Assembly: GCF_029867415.1 (NCBI RefSeq)
Contig: NC_081185.1
Coordinates: 45,826,766-45,890,765, forward strand
Length of the DNA: 64,000 nt
Direction of reading: 5' to 3'
Source: Vicia villosa
Taxonomy: Eukaryota > Streptophyta > Magnoliopsida > Fabales > Fabaceae
A model generated the notes under the pieces. That model ran no database searches. It was not told the DNA's origin and saw only the letters and a program-made list of their open reading frames with translations. Within the stretch, counting starts at the first letter, position 1. The number at the start of each line of letters is the position of its first letter. Made by a program: the position numbers and the translations under genes. Positions 34,695 to 45,440 of the stretch are shown piece after piece.

Positions 34695-36211
34695 AGTTCT
34701 CACTCTCAAAGAGGAGTTTTCCAAAATAAAGCGTTTACTATACACATCAGCACATCATCACATATACATATTCAAAAGAGTCATATACAAATAAATAACA
34801 ACAGACTCCCGACTCCCCGGTGTTACGTATCAGAGCAACCGATAAGACCAACTGGAGAACTACCTCTTCCAAAGACTCCCAAGACCGCTAATCTGCAGGA
34901 TGCCACTCAAGCATCAAATCAGCAGAAGGGTGAGAATATAATTTATAATGAAAAGCATGACAAATATAGTAATGCCAACAAGTATCATCAAGAATCATAC
35001 AACAAAGTAATCCACTCATTTAACCACAATCGATATATAAGTAATGCGACACATGAATGATAACATAAATTATAAAGACAGACAATGATGAATGAGACTC
35101 GACTATGCATATGCATGTGGTACCAAATCCGGAGTAAACTCCTCCTTGTCATTATGACAAATACACCTTACCGAGCATTATGCTGGGACTTTATTCCACT
35201 CGGGAAGCCCGCAGGCTGTCGTCACCGAGCACGTAGCTCCCACTGATGACCTCTTGCCACTCAGGCTAATATACCGTTACCGAGCATTAAGCTCCTACTG
35301 GTAACCAGTGCCCGCAGGCCACCTGTTAATAGCATTCCGCCATTAACGTATTGAAATGTTATGCTGTGCAAATACATGACTCTATTACATGACAACAACA
35401 TCATCAACAATATAACACGGTCACATACTTACGTTACACCGTTTATATTCTATCCAAAAGGATACATCACCAATTGATAACATCGTTATCAATTATATCA
35501 CACCATAGTTACCACATAGGCATTAATAAGCACACAGCACACATTCACCGTCAAAACATACTGGCCACATCGGCATAGATGAACGTATAACACACTTATA
35601 CACATCAAGTTAATATTGGCCATCGGCCTACAACTTCATCAATACATCATCAACAAGTTGTAATAACAACAACTACTTGCCATAAGGCCACACATCATGT
35701 TAACAACAAACAACCAAACATCGCCACATATCAAGTATGAACATTCATTAATACATAACACATACGAACATGATTTCATGTTAATCCACACCCCAACAAC
35801 AATTGCAACCAAGTACTATGATTATTCACCAATCATATTGTGCATATAAATAATTATGTGTTTTCATCAACAACACCTCATAACCAATTAATCACAAGCT
35901 AACCAAGCCTATACTATCATATAGAACATCCAACTAGCTTCCTAACGCTTCGAACAGCATATAAAATGGAGTTACGGATCAAAAGTTACAAGGTTTCAAA
36001 GTTTGGATAATTGAACATACTACACAGTTCATCACTTGATCCAAATAAAAATAATAGGGGACCACATCCTATGAATCATTTAATTAGATAATAGTATAGT
36101 TCATTGTGTTAGCTTTCCAACGCTTTGAACGACGACAAAATCGGAGTTACGGTTCAGGAGTTACGAAGTTTCGAAGTTTTGGAAAAACAAAAAATGCTGT
36201 TGGCCGCTTGA

Positions 36212-36286
36212 CCTCCGCTCAGCGGACACTGCCAGAAGCGAGCCAAAGAAAACTCCGCTCAGCGGACCCCCCTCCGCTCAGCGGCC
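36212..36286. repeat. TCCGCTCAGCGGA cluster, array LTR 4
   Basis: Two intact palindromes and one damaged copy. Confidence 0.9.
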
Positions 36287-37100
36287 TGCGAAAACCCAGA
36301 AAAAACCAGCCTGAACCAGAACTGTTCTAACCCTCTTATACCCACCAAAACCACTCCAAAACATCATTATAACACCAACACAACACATACAAACCATAGA
36401 AACAACCTAACATCAAACTTTTCATGGTTGATTCATCAACATTTCTCAAAACCTAACTTTTTCTCCAACTTCAATCAAGCCATGGAAATGGAAAACAAAC
36501 ATGATCAATCACCATAACACAACAAGGATACGATTCTATACAAAATACCAACCAAGACATGTTTGAATCTTGCTATATCATGAAAACATCACAATTTCTT
36601 ACAAAACAAGAGAAATGGAAAATATGGAAAGGATGAAGAAGATGAACAAGAACAAAAACAAGAACAAGACTATAAGAATCATACATCCAAGATAAATTAG
36701 ATTCACCCCCTTACCTTGGTTTGATTCTTCATCTTCTCCAAAATCCCCTTCTTCACTTTCTCTCCATCTTTGCTCTTCTTCTTTCTCTCTTCCTTTTCTT
36801 TCTCTTCTTTTTCTTTCCACTTTTTTTCCTTTTTCACAAATATCTCTTTCTTATAAAGAAAATATCTACCCCGCAGAAATGACCAAAATGCCCCTACGCT
36901 CAAATATCGTTCAAACGCCCCCAAAACGCGGAATATTACCTTAATAATATTTCTAGTACCAAAAATATGAAAACCTTCAATTAAATATTAGTCCGCCATC
37001 CCGAACTAATACCAACTGAAACGACTCCAAAAACGGTAAAATTCCAATAAACGTCACAAACGTCCAAATCAAACATATACTTATTTTTCCGGGCGTTACA

Positions 37101-38732
37101 ACTCTCCCCCACTTAGAAAATTTCCGTCCTCGGAAATATCCCAAACGCAAACAAACCTGGATACGCTCTCGCATCCTACTAACCAACTATCAAGCCCCGG
37201 AAGCAACGATCAATCAGTACCAACAAAGAATCACTCTAGCTAAAAGTCAAACAACCAAAACACAACAACGACAACGAGATGCAATGCCCATACAATGCAC
37301 TCATCGACTAACACCAAAACACAAGAAATAATCAAGACACAGACAACAACCCGGTCGCACAACATCCAAATAACCATGCCAAGACATAGCAGTCAATCAT
37401 GTAACCAAAACATCTGGTGGTCTTATAATTCCTACCACATCCACTGTCCACAATTTGAACTCTAACAATTCATACACATACGAACCGCATCATTTCACGC
37501 TTCCGATGCGCACTCTGATTTCCCACAACAAACAGATTTACCAATTACATATCCAACTTCCAAATCCTTCTAGTATTCACCAGAAACTCATTGTTCTCTC
37601 TTAACATACTCAACCTCTTAATCTGTCGTGTCAGCTCGCACACCAGACAAAAGTCTTTGTATTATCCAATCAAAGGCAAAAAGCTAATCCAAACACATCC
37701 TTGTTTCTCAACATAAGCCCTCATAGATCCTTAAGTGACCAAATCGCCCTCTCAGTCTGACCATCCGTTTGAGGATGATACGCCAAACTCAAACGCAACT
37801 TCGTACCCAAAGTACTTTGAGAACCTTCTAAAAATTTCCGAAATAAACCTCGGATCTCAATCCGAACAATACTTTTCGAAACACCATGCAAACAAACAAA
37901 CCAACAAACAATTTTATCAACATACCACTCGCCAGCACTTCCATCGGTTAATCCATTATTATTGAAATAACGTGAGCAGATTTCGTCAATATATCCACAA
38001 TGACCCAAATCGCCTCACAATTACTCGACGTCCTCGGCAAACCAGAAACAAAATCCATAGAAATTCTATTCACTTCTACTCAGGAATGGATAACAGTTAC
38101 ATGAAACCAGACGACTCCTGACAAGTCAAACACAAATAAACAAATCCCTTCATATCCTTCTTCATTACCTTGCCACTAAAAATGACCTTCTCAAATCTTG
38201 ATACATCTTAGCAGCATCACGATGAAAACTCAAATCACCGCGACACACCTCATCCAAAGTCCTCTTTTCAAATCCGAACATTAGGAACACAAACTTGATC
38301 ATGACATCCCATGACATTGTTCTTATCAATCCGAAGATCACCATATTTATCTTTGACTAATAAATGTCATCTTATCAACCCATTCAAATCCGATTCCTGA
38401 CCTTTTCTAATTCTCATCAAGAATACCATAAGTAAGCTTTCACATATAAAGCTCAACACTTGAAGTAGTCGCTTTACAAACCCAACTCAAATCCCACAAC
38501 TGTTCCAAATATCACAATACTCGAATCATCGACATAGACGTACGCAATGGTTTCTCATATTCAACTCGTTCTGATCAAACAAATACTTCAAACTCTTGTA
38601 GTCACATACACACACAAGTCTCGATCCGAATAATTAGTGCCTTTAAATTTCCCAAACACAAATAACAACTGCCAACTCTAAATCTTGTGATAGATAAATC
38701 CTTTCAAAAATCTTAACTTGCATAAAAGCATA
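37101..38732 (-). pseudogene. Array interior 4, truncated by copia insertion
   Basis: Collinear with the other interiors from the PPT (37101-37113) to GCATA at 38728-38732, where a copia LTR begins; in intact units the string continues GCATAAACCTCC. The minus frame 37721-38008 is the longest integrase remnant of the array (GTKLRLSLAYHPQTDGQTER), with the second catalytic Asp region replaced by VRIEIRGLF. The rest of the unit (RT side, PBS) must lie beyond the copia element, across the gap. Confidence 0.85.
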
Positions 38733-39310
38733 TGTTAGAACAAGATTTGTTCTGATCAATTATCTTAGTTTTGATGATAACAATAATATGAATTTTGCTT
38801 AAGATAATATGGTACTCTAATCCAATGCAATTTCCTTTTCAGGAAATATATAAAGAGTATGCATAATTCAGCGCTCAGAAGCTTTGTCTCAAAGGGTTCA
38901 GCATGCAACATCAGAACATGGTTTGGCAAGACATCAGAAGATGGTCGAAGCAGAATCAGAACATGGGTCTATGGAAGCATCAGAAGAACATGAGATCAGA
39001 AGCACTGAAGTTCTGATGGTATCACGCTCAGAAGCACTTCAAGGTCAGAAGATCAGAAGATGCTTTGCACCAAGCTGTTTGACTCTGATGATATTCAAAC
39101 GTTGTATTCACAAACATCAGATCAGAAGGAAGTACATGTGGCAGGCTACGCTGACTGACAAAAGGAACGTTAGAAGCTATTAAAGGCAACGTCAGTAGAC
39201 ACAGCGTGAACAAGGCTCGAGGTAGTTGACAAAAGCGTATAACATTAAATGCGATGCTGTACGGAACACGCAAAGCATTAAATGCACTCAACGGTCATCT
39301 TCTCCAACGC

Positions 39311-39319
39311 CTATAAATA
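39311..39319 (+). promoter_or_regulatory. TATA box of copia LTR
   Basis: CTATAAATA in the middle of the LTR, upstream of the repeats. Position and sequence fit the U3/R border of an LTR promoter. Confidence 0.6.
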
Positions 39320-39554
39320 TGAAGTTCTGATGAGAAGCAAGGTTAACGATTCTGAAAAAAACAACTCATATTAACTTGCTGAAACTCTGTTCTATTCAAA
39401 GCTCAGAATCTTCATCTTCATCAAAGCTCACTACATTGCTGTTGTAATATATTAGTGAGATTAAGCTTAAACGTTAAGAGAAATATCACAGTTTGTGATT
39501 ATAGCTTTTAAGAAGCAATTGTAATACTCTTAGAATTGATTACATTAAGTTGTA

Positions 39555-39745
39555 AGGAACTAGAGTGATCGTGTGGATCAGAATACTCTAGGAAGTCTTA
39601 GAGGTTATCTAAGCAGGTTGTAACTAGAGTGATCGTGTGGATCAGAATACTCTAGAAAGTCTTAGAGGGTATCTAAGCAGTTGTTCCTGGAGTGATCAGT
39701 GTGTGATCAGAAGACTCTGGAAGACTTAGTTGCTGACTAAGTGGA
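39555..39745 (+). repeat. Three ~65-bp tandem repeats in copia LTR
   Basis: Units start near 39555, 39620 and 39684, each with CTAGAGTGATCGTGTGG or a variant, then GATCAGAA, ACTCTAG and a TCTTAGAGG-type tail. The first two are nearly identical and the third is diverged. They lie downstream of the TATA box. Confidence 0.85.
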
Positions 39746-39940
39746 GAACCATTGTAATCCGTGCGATTAGTGGATTAAATCCTCAGTTGAGGTAAATCAT
39801 CTCTGCGGGGGTGGACTGGAGTAGTTTAGTTAACAACGAACCAGGATAAAAATAACTGTGCAATTTATTTTTATCGGTCAAGTTTTTAAAGCTACACTTA
39901 TTCAAACCCCCCCTTTCTAAGTGTTTTTCTATCCTTCAAT

Positions 39941-39952
39941 TGGCATCAGAGC
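39941..39952 (+). other. Primer binding site of copia element
   Basis: TGGCATCAGAGC, one mismatch from the initiator-Met tRNA primer site, two bases after the LTR end. Confidence 0.85.
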
Positions 39953-40024
39953 GCCGGTTCTAAGGTGCAAGCACTTAACCGTGTTTAGAAAAGATTCAGG
40001 AAGAGAAAAACGCTTCAGTAAAAG

Positions 40025-40828
40025 ATGGCTGATGAAACTGCAAAGTCTACATCTACATCTGGCTCTGCTGAGCAACACAACGGTAACAATGGTTATACTA
40101 GACCGCCGGTATTTGATGGTGAAAACTTTGAATACTGGAAAGATAAACTGGAAAGTTACTTTCTTGGTCTAGATGGTGATCTATGGGATCTTCTGATGGA
40201 TGGTTACAAACATCCGGTAAATGCCAGTGGCGTAAAGCTGACAAGGCAAGAAATGAGCGATGATCAGAAGAAGCTTTTCAGGAATCATCATAAATGCAGA
40301 ACTGTTTTGCTGAATGCTATCTCTCATGCTGAGTATGAGAAGATATCTAACAGGGAAACGGCCTATGACATATATGAGTCCTTGAAAATGACTCATGAAG
40401 GAAATGCTCAAGTCAAGGAGACTAAAGCTCTTGCTCTAATCCAGAAATATGAAGCCTTCAAGATGGAGGAAGATGAAGACATTGAAAAGATGTTTTCAAG
40501 ATTTCAAACTCTTACTGCTGGATTGAGAGTTCTTGACAAGGGATACACCAAGGCTGATCACGTAAAGAAGATCATCAGAAGCTTACCCAGAAGATGGGGT
40601 CCTATGGTGACTGCATTTAAGATTGCGAAGAATCTAAATGAAGTCTCTTTGGAAGAGCTGATCAGTGCCCTGAGGAGTCATGAAATTGAACTGGATGCAA
40701 ACGAGCCTCAAAAGAAAGGTAAGTCTATTGCATTAAAATCCAATATCAAGAAATGCACTAACGCTTTTCAGGCTAGAGAAGAAGATCCTGAAGAATCAGA
40801 ATCTGAAGAAGAAGATGAACTGTCCTTG
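40025..40828 (+). CDS. Copia Gag, N-terminal 268 residues (partial)
   Basis: Structural capsid protein of a Ty1/copia element. An open frame from ATG at 40025 runs into the gap. Residues about 24-46 (TRPPVFDGENFEYWKDKLES) are the conserved N-terminal gag motif, and residues about 80-220 form the copia gag-polypeptide (UBN2-type) region, including KALALIQKYEAFKMEEDEDI. The sequence then becomes acidic (EESESEEEDE). The zinc knuckle and the pol domains expected next fall in or beyond the Ns. No stop or frameshift is visible, so this copy may be young. The start follows the PBS by about 70 bp and an A-rich leader. Confidence 0.9.
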
Positions 40829-40928
40829 NNNNNNNNNNNNNNNNNNNNNNNNNNNNNNNNNNNNNNNNNNNNNNNNNNNNNNNNNNNNNNNNNNNNNNNN
40901 NNNNNNNNNNNNNNNNNNNNNNNNNNNN
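40829..40928. other. Assembly gap (100 N)
   Basis: Exactly 100 Ns, commonly a placeholder for a gap of unknown size. Copia sequence enters on the left and minus-strand Ogre sequence leaves on the right, so the rest of the copia element, the right flank of the array and the Ogre pol and 3' LTR could all be missing here. Confidence 1.
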
Positions 40929-40943
40929 TAACCTTCTTTCAGG

Positions 40944-43162
40944 TTAACCCTCCCCGCATTGAGATTTTTGAAGCGGTGTGCCCCAGTTGCTCAACAATAT
41001 TGTAATCACTCTTGCAGATGATTTTGAATATTTCCTCCATTTCTTGCTTTGATGGATCCTCAGCAGTGATCTCCACCGGGGTTTGAAATTGTTCAACTTG
41101 TGGCTCTTTGCCTCGAGCGTTGACATTTTGATTAGGAACTGGGACTCGGACTGGACCAGCAGCAACATTTGGAGAAATTTTCTGGTGAAAAGATTCTTCC
41201 ACTTCTCGTGATCTTGCTGGTACCCACAATATTACCCACAGTTGGAGTAGTTAACTTTGTGGTCTCTTCAGTCGAGGTACCCTGCTTAATTCCATGAACA
41301 TAAACATTAGTGTCATATCCCCATGGGACAGCTTTGTCTGAGGAGTATGGAAATGGAGTTGGACTAGCAATGACTACTGATGCCACTTTGAGTGTAGCAG
41401 AAATTTTGAATGGAGCCTTGGCAGAGATTTTGAATGGTAAGCTGGAGATCACTGAGGCATCCTCTATTCTCATCCTGTTTGCAAAGACTTCGTACAGCAC
41501 GTCCATAGAAGGGAGCCTCTCAAACATAATGATACGGCGATCCATCCATTTTTGAATTCCCATCCTCAGATTTTCACAACCATTGGTCAGGCAGGAGCAG
41601 TAAAAGCAGTCGGGGTCACATCCTGGGAAGTAACCAGCTCGGATTAGCTTTCCTTTGACTTCGCAGAGTGGAGTTGATAATTCGTTCACATCATAGATGT
41701 AAACAGTGTCCAGGATAGCGTTGACAGTTTTGTCATGCTTTGGCATAGGTGCTGTGATGACATTTGGAGTTTCGGGAGGATCGAACTCAATTTCACCAGC
41801 ATCTATCATATCTTGTATTTTATTTTTCAGGGCCCAGCAGTGATCTGCGTCATGTCCTGGACAGTTTGAGTGATAGGCACATGTCGCATCAGGGCGATAA
41901 TTCGGAGAGGAAGTGTTGACATTCTTTGGAGGACCTTTTAATGTGACCAGATCTGCTTTTAGCAAGTGCTGCAATGCCTGAGAGATTGGCATGTTGATTT
42001 TGGTGAAATTTCTTCTTGGTGCATCTGGTCGATGCGTATATTTTGGCTGTTGATCTTTTTGAGGTGCAGATGCGGAGATCAGAACTGCCCCTACAGATTG
42101 ATGCTGCTCACTTTTGCGACTTTTCTGAATTTGTGTTGTATTGACCTCATTTCTCCCGCTGATGGGCCTTTTTGTAGTACCAGAGGAGGAACCTATCTGA
42201 ATTTTTCCATTTTGAATGCCACTTTCGACACGTTCTCCGGTCAGTATCAGGTCAGTGAAACCTGATGATGAGCTTCCCAGCAAATGGCTATAGAAAGGGC
42301 CAGTTAAAGTGCCCATGAACATGTCGACTAGTTCGCGATCAGATAAGGGTGGTTGAACCCTTCCAGCCATATCTCTCCACTTTTGTGCATATCCTTTGAA
42401 ACTTTCTTTTGGTCCCATAGACATGCCCCTTAGTTGAGTACGGGTTGGCGCAAGATCAGCATTGTATTGGTACTGTTTGTAAAAAGCAGCAGCTAATTCT
42501 TCCCAAGTATGAACCTTGGTATTTTCCAGCTGGTAGTACCACTCGAGTTGTGTACCCGACAGACTTTCTTGGAAGAAGTGAATCCACAATTTGTTATCCG
42601 TTGTATGAGGTTGTATCTTCCTTACATAGGATCTCAGATGTAGTTTCGGGCAAGAAACTCCATCATATTTTGCAAAGACAGGAACTTTGAATTTTGGAGG
42701 GATAACAACATCCGAGATGAGCCCTAGATCATTGAAATCTAAGCCAGGTATTTTTTGTATCTCCATAGCTTTCATACGGTCTTCCAGCTGTTGGTATTTT
42801 TCATCATCCGGTTCGTCCCCAGAATGATCATTTTCTTCATTTGAAGAGAGAGAGGGTTTAGCAGAACCCTGGTTGCTTTGATTGTCTTCTTGTTCACCAT
42901 CACCGACTGTTTCAGGGATCGGTGGCTTTTTGAACTTTTTGACTGGGATTTTGATCTTCCTTTTCAGGTGACTCACGCCTACAGATCCTTTGGGCTTCTT
43001 TTTCTTCTTGATTATCAGGGCTTTCAGTTCTTGCTGCCCCTTTGCCAGTTCCAGAATTGCCACTTGAACTTGGGCATTCTGTGCTTCGAGATTCTTGATG
43101 CTCATTTCAGATTCTATCTCTTCTGACTGAAATAAACAGCGAGAAGATGAGAAATCCGTCAT
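40944..43162 (-). pseudogene. Ogre Gag and gag-protease linker, one frameshift
   Basis: The 676-residue frame (43162 to 41132) begins MTDFSSSRCL and has a predicted coiled coil (about 21-55), a Lys-rich stretch (52-80), an acidic linker, the retrotransposon gag core (about 155-320, with PPKFKVPVFAKYDGV and HFFQESLSGTQLEWYYQL) and a CCHC-like finger CAYHSNCPGHDADHC (428-442). Near 41175-41181 an extra base in GAAAATTTCTCC shifts the frame. The true continuation (SPNVAAGPVRVPVPN, then KQEMEEIFKIICKSDYNIVEQL) is in another frame to about 40957 and matches the linker before protease in the element at 55680. Gag packages element RNA. A single indel is the only lesion seen, so this is a recent loss or a sequencing error. 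Confidence 0.85.
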
Positions 43163-43164
43163 GT

Positions 43165-43295
43165 GAACCTGTTATGCAATGTGTATGACTGGATGCCATG
43201 TGTATGCAATGTATGAAATGTATATGCAATGTATATGAATGCAATGTATGAAATGTATATGCAATGCATGAAGTGAAATGTGTGTGCAATGTTTC
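43165..43295. repeat. ATGCAATGTAT-type degenerate short repeats
   Basis: Between Ogre ORF1 and gag, variants of TGTATATGCAATGTATGAAA recur five to six times in about 130 bp. On the minus strand they read as CATACATTGCATATACATT. The run fills most of the 257-bp inter-ORF spacer. Confidence 0.75.
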
Positions 43296-43419
43296 AAGGA
43301 TCTTAGAGTTTAGATTTGTTAAAGAAGAAACAAACGTTAGTTAATCAATTTATTTCTTTTTTTTTCTTTTTTCTTTGCCTCATTTGGGCTTACAAGACAG
43401 AAATAAAATAAATGATCCT

Positions 43420-44763
43420 TCAGGTCTCCCGTGGACGCTTTCTCTTTGCCCCCAGGAATGTGTTGATCTGCTGTTCTTCTTGAAGCTGTCCGGTGAGCTC
43501 CAATATCCTTCTCTCATAGTCCTGACAGTATGCTTTGAAGGTGTCTCTTTCCTCTTTGAGTTGAACCCAAGATTTTTGCAACTCTTCTAGGTCAGTTGGC
43601 ATGTCCGGGTGTAGAATAACTTGAGGTTCATATCCTTCGACTTCTGGTTCAATAGTCACAGGTAGAACAGCAAGATATGGCATAAGGAGTTTCTGAGCAT
43701 GAGTGCGGACCCATATGAGGTAGGGTTCCATAGGAATAGAATTCCATTGCCCCAGAGTTTTGCTTTCTATTCTATAGACACTGCCCCATGCATGTATGAA
43801 CCTTCGTCGGTGTCTATGAGAATCATTCTCGTAATCAAACACAATGCCACGGATAATCATGTCATGGGGACCGTTGCTCTTTGCATATCCGAATTGGCGT
43901 AGAGCTAAAGAGGGATTGTAAGTGATGCCTCCTTTGATGCCAAGGAGTGGCACATTAGGGTATTCTCCACAATGATCAATGATAGTAATGTCTCTTTGAA
44001 AGAAGTTGTTCCAACGGATATCTGAATGAGACAAAGACATAATCCTGCGAGACCATTGCATTCTTTGTTCATTTCTCAATACCGATCGGGGAAGATGAAA
44101 TGTAAACCACCTAGCCAGTAGTGGTATACAGCACATGAGAGTTCCTCGTTTCTTCATGGTACGAGTGTGTAGAGAATGTAGAATGTCTCCCAGCAATGTT
44201 GGTACCGGGATACGGATTAGGAAAAGGTTGATGATGTGTACACTTATGAACTGGTCAGGATTTGGGAATAAAACCAACCCATAGATCAAAAGGGCCATAA
44301 CCTCCTCAAACGCTGGATAACTTTTGTTCTCTAGCAGTAGTCGAGCCTTTTCCAATAAGAACTTGGCAAGCAAACCCTTAACTCCACTCTTTGTTTCCCA
44401 ATTGGACTCGATTTCTGATTTCCGCAGATGTAAAGCAGCAGCAATGACCTCAGGTTTTGGAATCCTTTCTAAACCAGTGAAAGGTAATTGATTTCGAACA
44501 GGCAATCCAATTAGTTCAGAGAATTCTTCCAAAGTGGGTACCAACTGGTAATCAGGAAAGGTAAAGCAATGATGTTCAGGGTCAAAGAACTGGAACAGGA
44601 CCCGTATCATGTCTTCTTCAAATTTTGAGGTAACCAAATGGAGTAAGTGACCATGCCTTTCAGTGAATTGAACATTCCTGGGGAATTCTGACACTAAGTC
44701 TTTTAGTTCAGATGGTACCGTTGAGATGTTGATTCGGATGTAATCTTTGGTGGCGGGAGCCAT
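43420..44763 (-). CDS. Ogre ORF1 protein (plant-mobile-domain-like)
   Basis: Intact 447-residue frame starting MAPATKDYIRINIS at 44763 and ending AKRKRPRET. ORF1 upstream of gag is specific to Ogre-type elements and its biochemical role is not established. The central part (PTLEEFSELIGLPV, then the Trp- and His-rich GSVYRIESKTLGQWNSI) resembles the plant mobile domain fold by motif impression only. The C-terminus (about 395-440, ELQKSWVQLKEERDTF onward) looks like a coiled coil, followed by a basic KRKRPR tail that could act in nuclear import. I chose the start at 44763 because the extra upstream residues are unlike family starts; an in-frame ATG also exists at 44862. No stop or frameshift is seen. 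Confidence 0.8.
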   Translation of the reverse strand: MAPATKDYIRINISTVPSELKDLVSEFPRNVQFTERHGHLLHLVTSKFEEDMIRVLFQFFDPEHHCFTFPDYQLVPTLEEFSELIGLPVRNQLPFTGLERIPKPEVIAAALHLRKSEIESNWETKSGVKGLLAKFLLEKARLLLENKSYPAFEEVMALLIYGLVLFPNPDQFISVHIINLFLIRIPVPTLLGDILHSLHTRTMKKRGTLMCCIPLLARWFTFHLPRSVLRNEQRMQWSRRIMSLSHSDIRWNNFFQRDITIIDHCGEYPNVPLLGIKGGITYNPSLALRQFGYAKSNGPHDMIIRGIVFDYENDSHRHRRRFIHAWGSVYRIESKTLGQWNSIPMEPYLIWVRTHAQKLLMPYLAVLPVTIEPEVEGYEPQVILHPDMPTDLEELQKSWVQLKEERDTFKAYCQDYERRILELTGQLQEEQQINTFLGAKRKRPRET

Positions 44764-45418
44764 TACCTGCAAAAACAAAGGTAAACTCTTTGATCCTTGA
44801 AGTGTCTGGTGCAAAAATGATGTGCTTATGATGCAAACATGTGGCACACAAAGACAAATCAAACAAAAGCCTTAGGTTTAAAGGCTTGCATGGAGCTGAT
44901 AGGTGATACCCTCCCCACTGAAGTTGAGTTGGTTAAAACCTGTCCTAGAATAGTATTTGGGTTCTATGATCCTTGGAAGTAACATCTCAATACGGCGCTC
45001 GAGCGGCCGATCAAAATATTCCTCGAGGATAACTAACTTCAATCAATTTCAAAGCTATCCACTTAATAGGCCACAAGTCAAATTCAACTAAAAAGGTTCT
45101 AAGACAAATTAGTGTTTAAGGACATTTCGGAAGCCTAATATACTCCTTGATCGTTTTCAAGGGACATCAGTATAAACCAAAGTATCGCACTAACGATGAC
45201 TACCAGATCAACCGTATCGGTACATGCCGTACAGTTTCCTTGGTCTATTGTCATATACTTAAGGTATCTCGAGATTCGGGTTAGAATCTTTCACACAAGC
45301 AAAATACCCAAACAAACCTTTGAAAAATAGAGCAATCAAGTCAAACAATTGAAAACATCGAAGTGATCTATTCTCTTAAGGTAACCCCTTTTGAAAACAT
45401 TTTGTTTTTGAAAGTATT
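44764..45418 (-). other. Ogre 5' leader between PBS and ORF1
   Basis: Non-coding 655 bp. Directly before the ORF1 ATG the minus strand reads TTTGTTTTTGCAGGTAATGG, a good match to a plant 3' splice site, so the leader might be spliced. Nothing else recognisable. Confidence 0.55.
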
Positions 45419-45436
45419 TCCCCAGCAGAGTCGCCA
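45419..45436 (-). other. Ogre primer binding site (tRNA-Arg type)
   Basis: The minus strand reads TGGCGACTCTGCTGGGGA, the primer site form typical of Ogre/Tat elements. A related string, GGTGGCGACTCTGTG, occurs inside the LTR near 45545-45560. Confidence 0.8.
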
Positions 45437-45440
45437 GTTC

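Larger units (their letters stand above)
34446..37100 (-). repeat. Array LTR 4
   Basis: 2655 bp. AT tract at 34634-34690. Palindrome cluster at 36212-36286, whose last copy has lost a base (AGCGGCC). Closest to LTR 3 by diagnostic variants. Confidence 0.9.
17234..38732 (-). mobile_element. Tandem array of 5.73-kb Tekay-derived LTR-interior units
   Basis: The order from left is LTR, interior, LTR, interior, LTR, interior, LTR, partial interior, all minus strand. LTR starts are at 17234, 22984, 28716 and 34446, giving periods of 5750, 5732 and 5730 bp. Adjacent interiors share a single LTR, with no target duplications or foreign DNA between units. This is the expected product of unequal recombination between LTRs or of rolling duplication, not of repeated insertion. 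Units look nearly identical by eye and share the same interior deletions relative to element I. The right end is cut by a copia LTR at 38733. Confidence 0.9.
38733..39938 (+). repeat. 5' LTR of copia element
   Basis: 1206 bp, from TGTTAGAACAAG to ATCCTTCA. It includes a TATA box (CTATAAATA, 39311-39319) and three tandem repeats of about 65 bp. No coding ORF is supported; the frame 38884-39183 reflects TCAGAA-rich sequence. Confidence 0.9.
38733..40828 (+). mobile_element. Ty1/copia element, SIRE/Maximus-like, 5' part
   Basis: A full LTR, primer site and gag, cut by the assembly gap at 40829. It is inserted in array interior 4, with GCATA as the candidate target site on the left. The gag sequence and TCAGAA-rich LTR fit the SIRE/Maximus lineage common in legumes. 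Protease, integrase, RT and the 3' LTR are not in the window. Confidence 0.9.
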
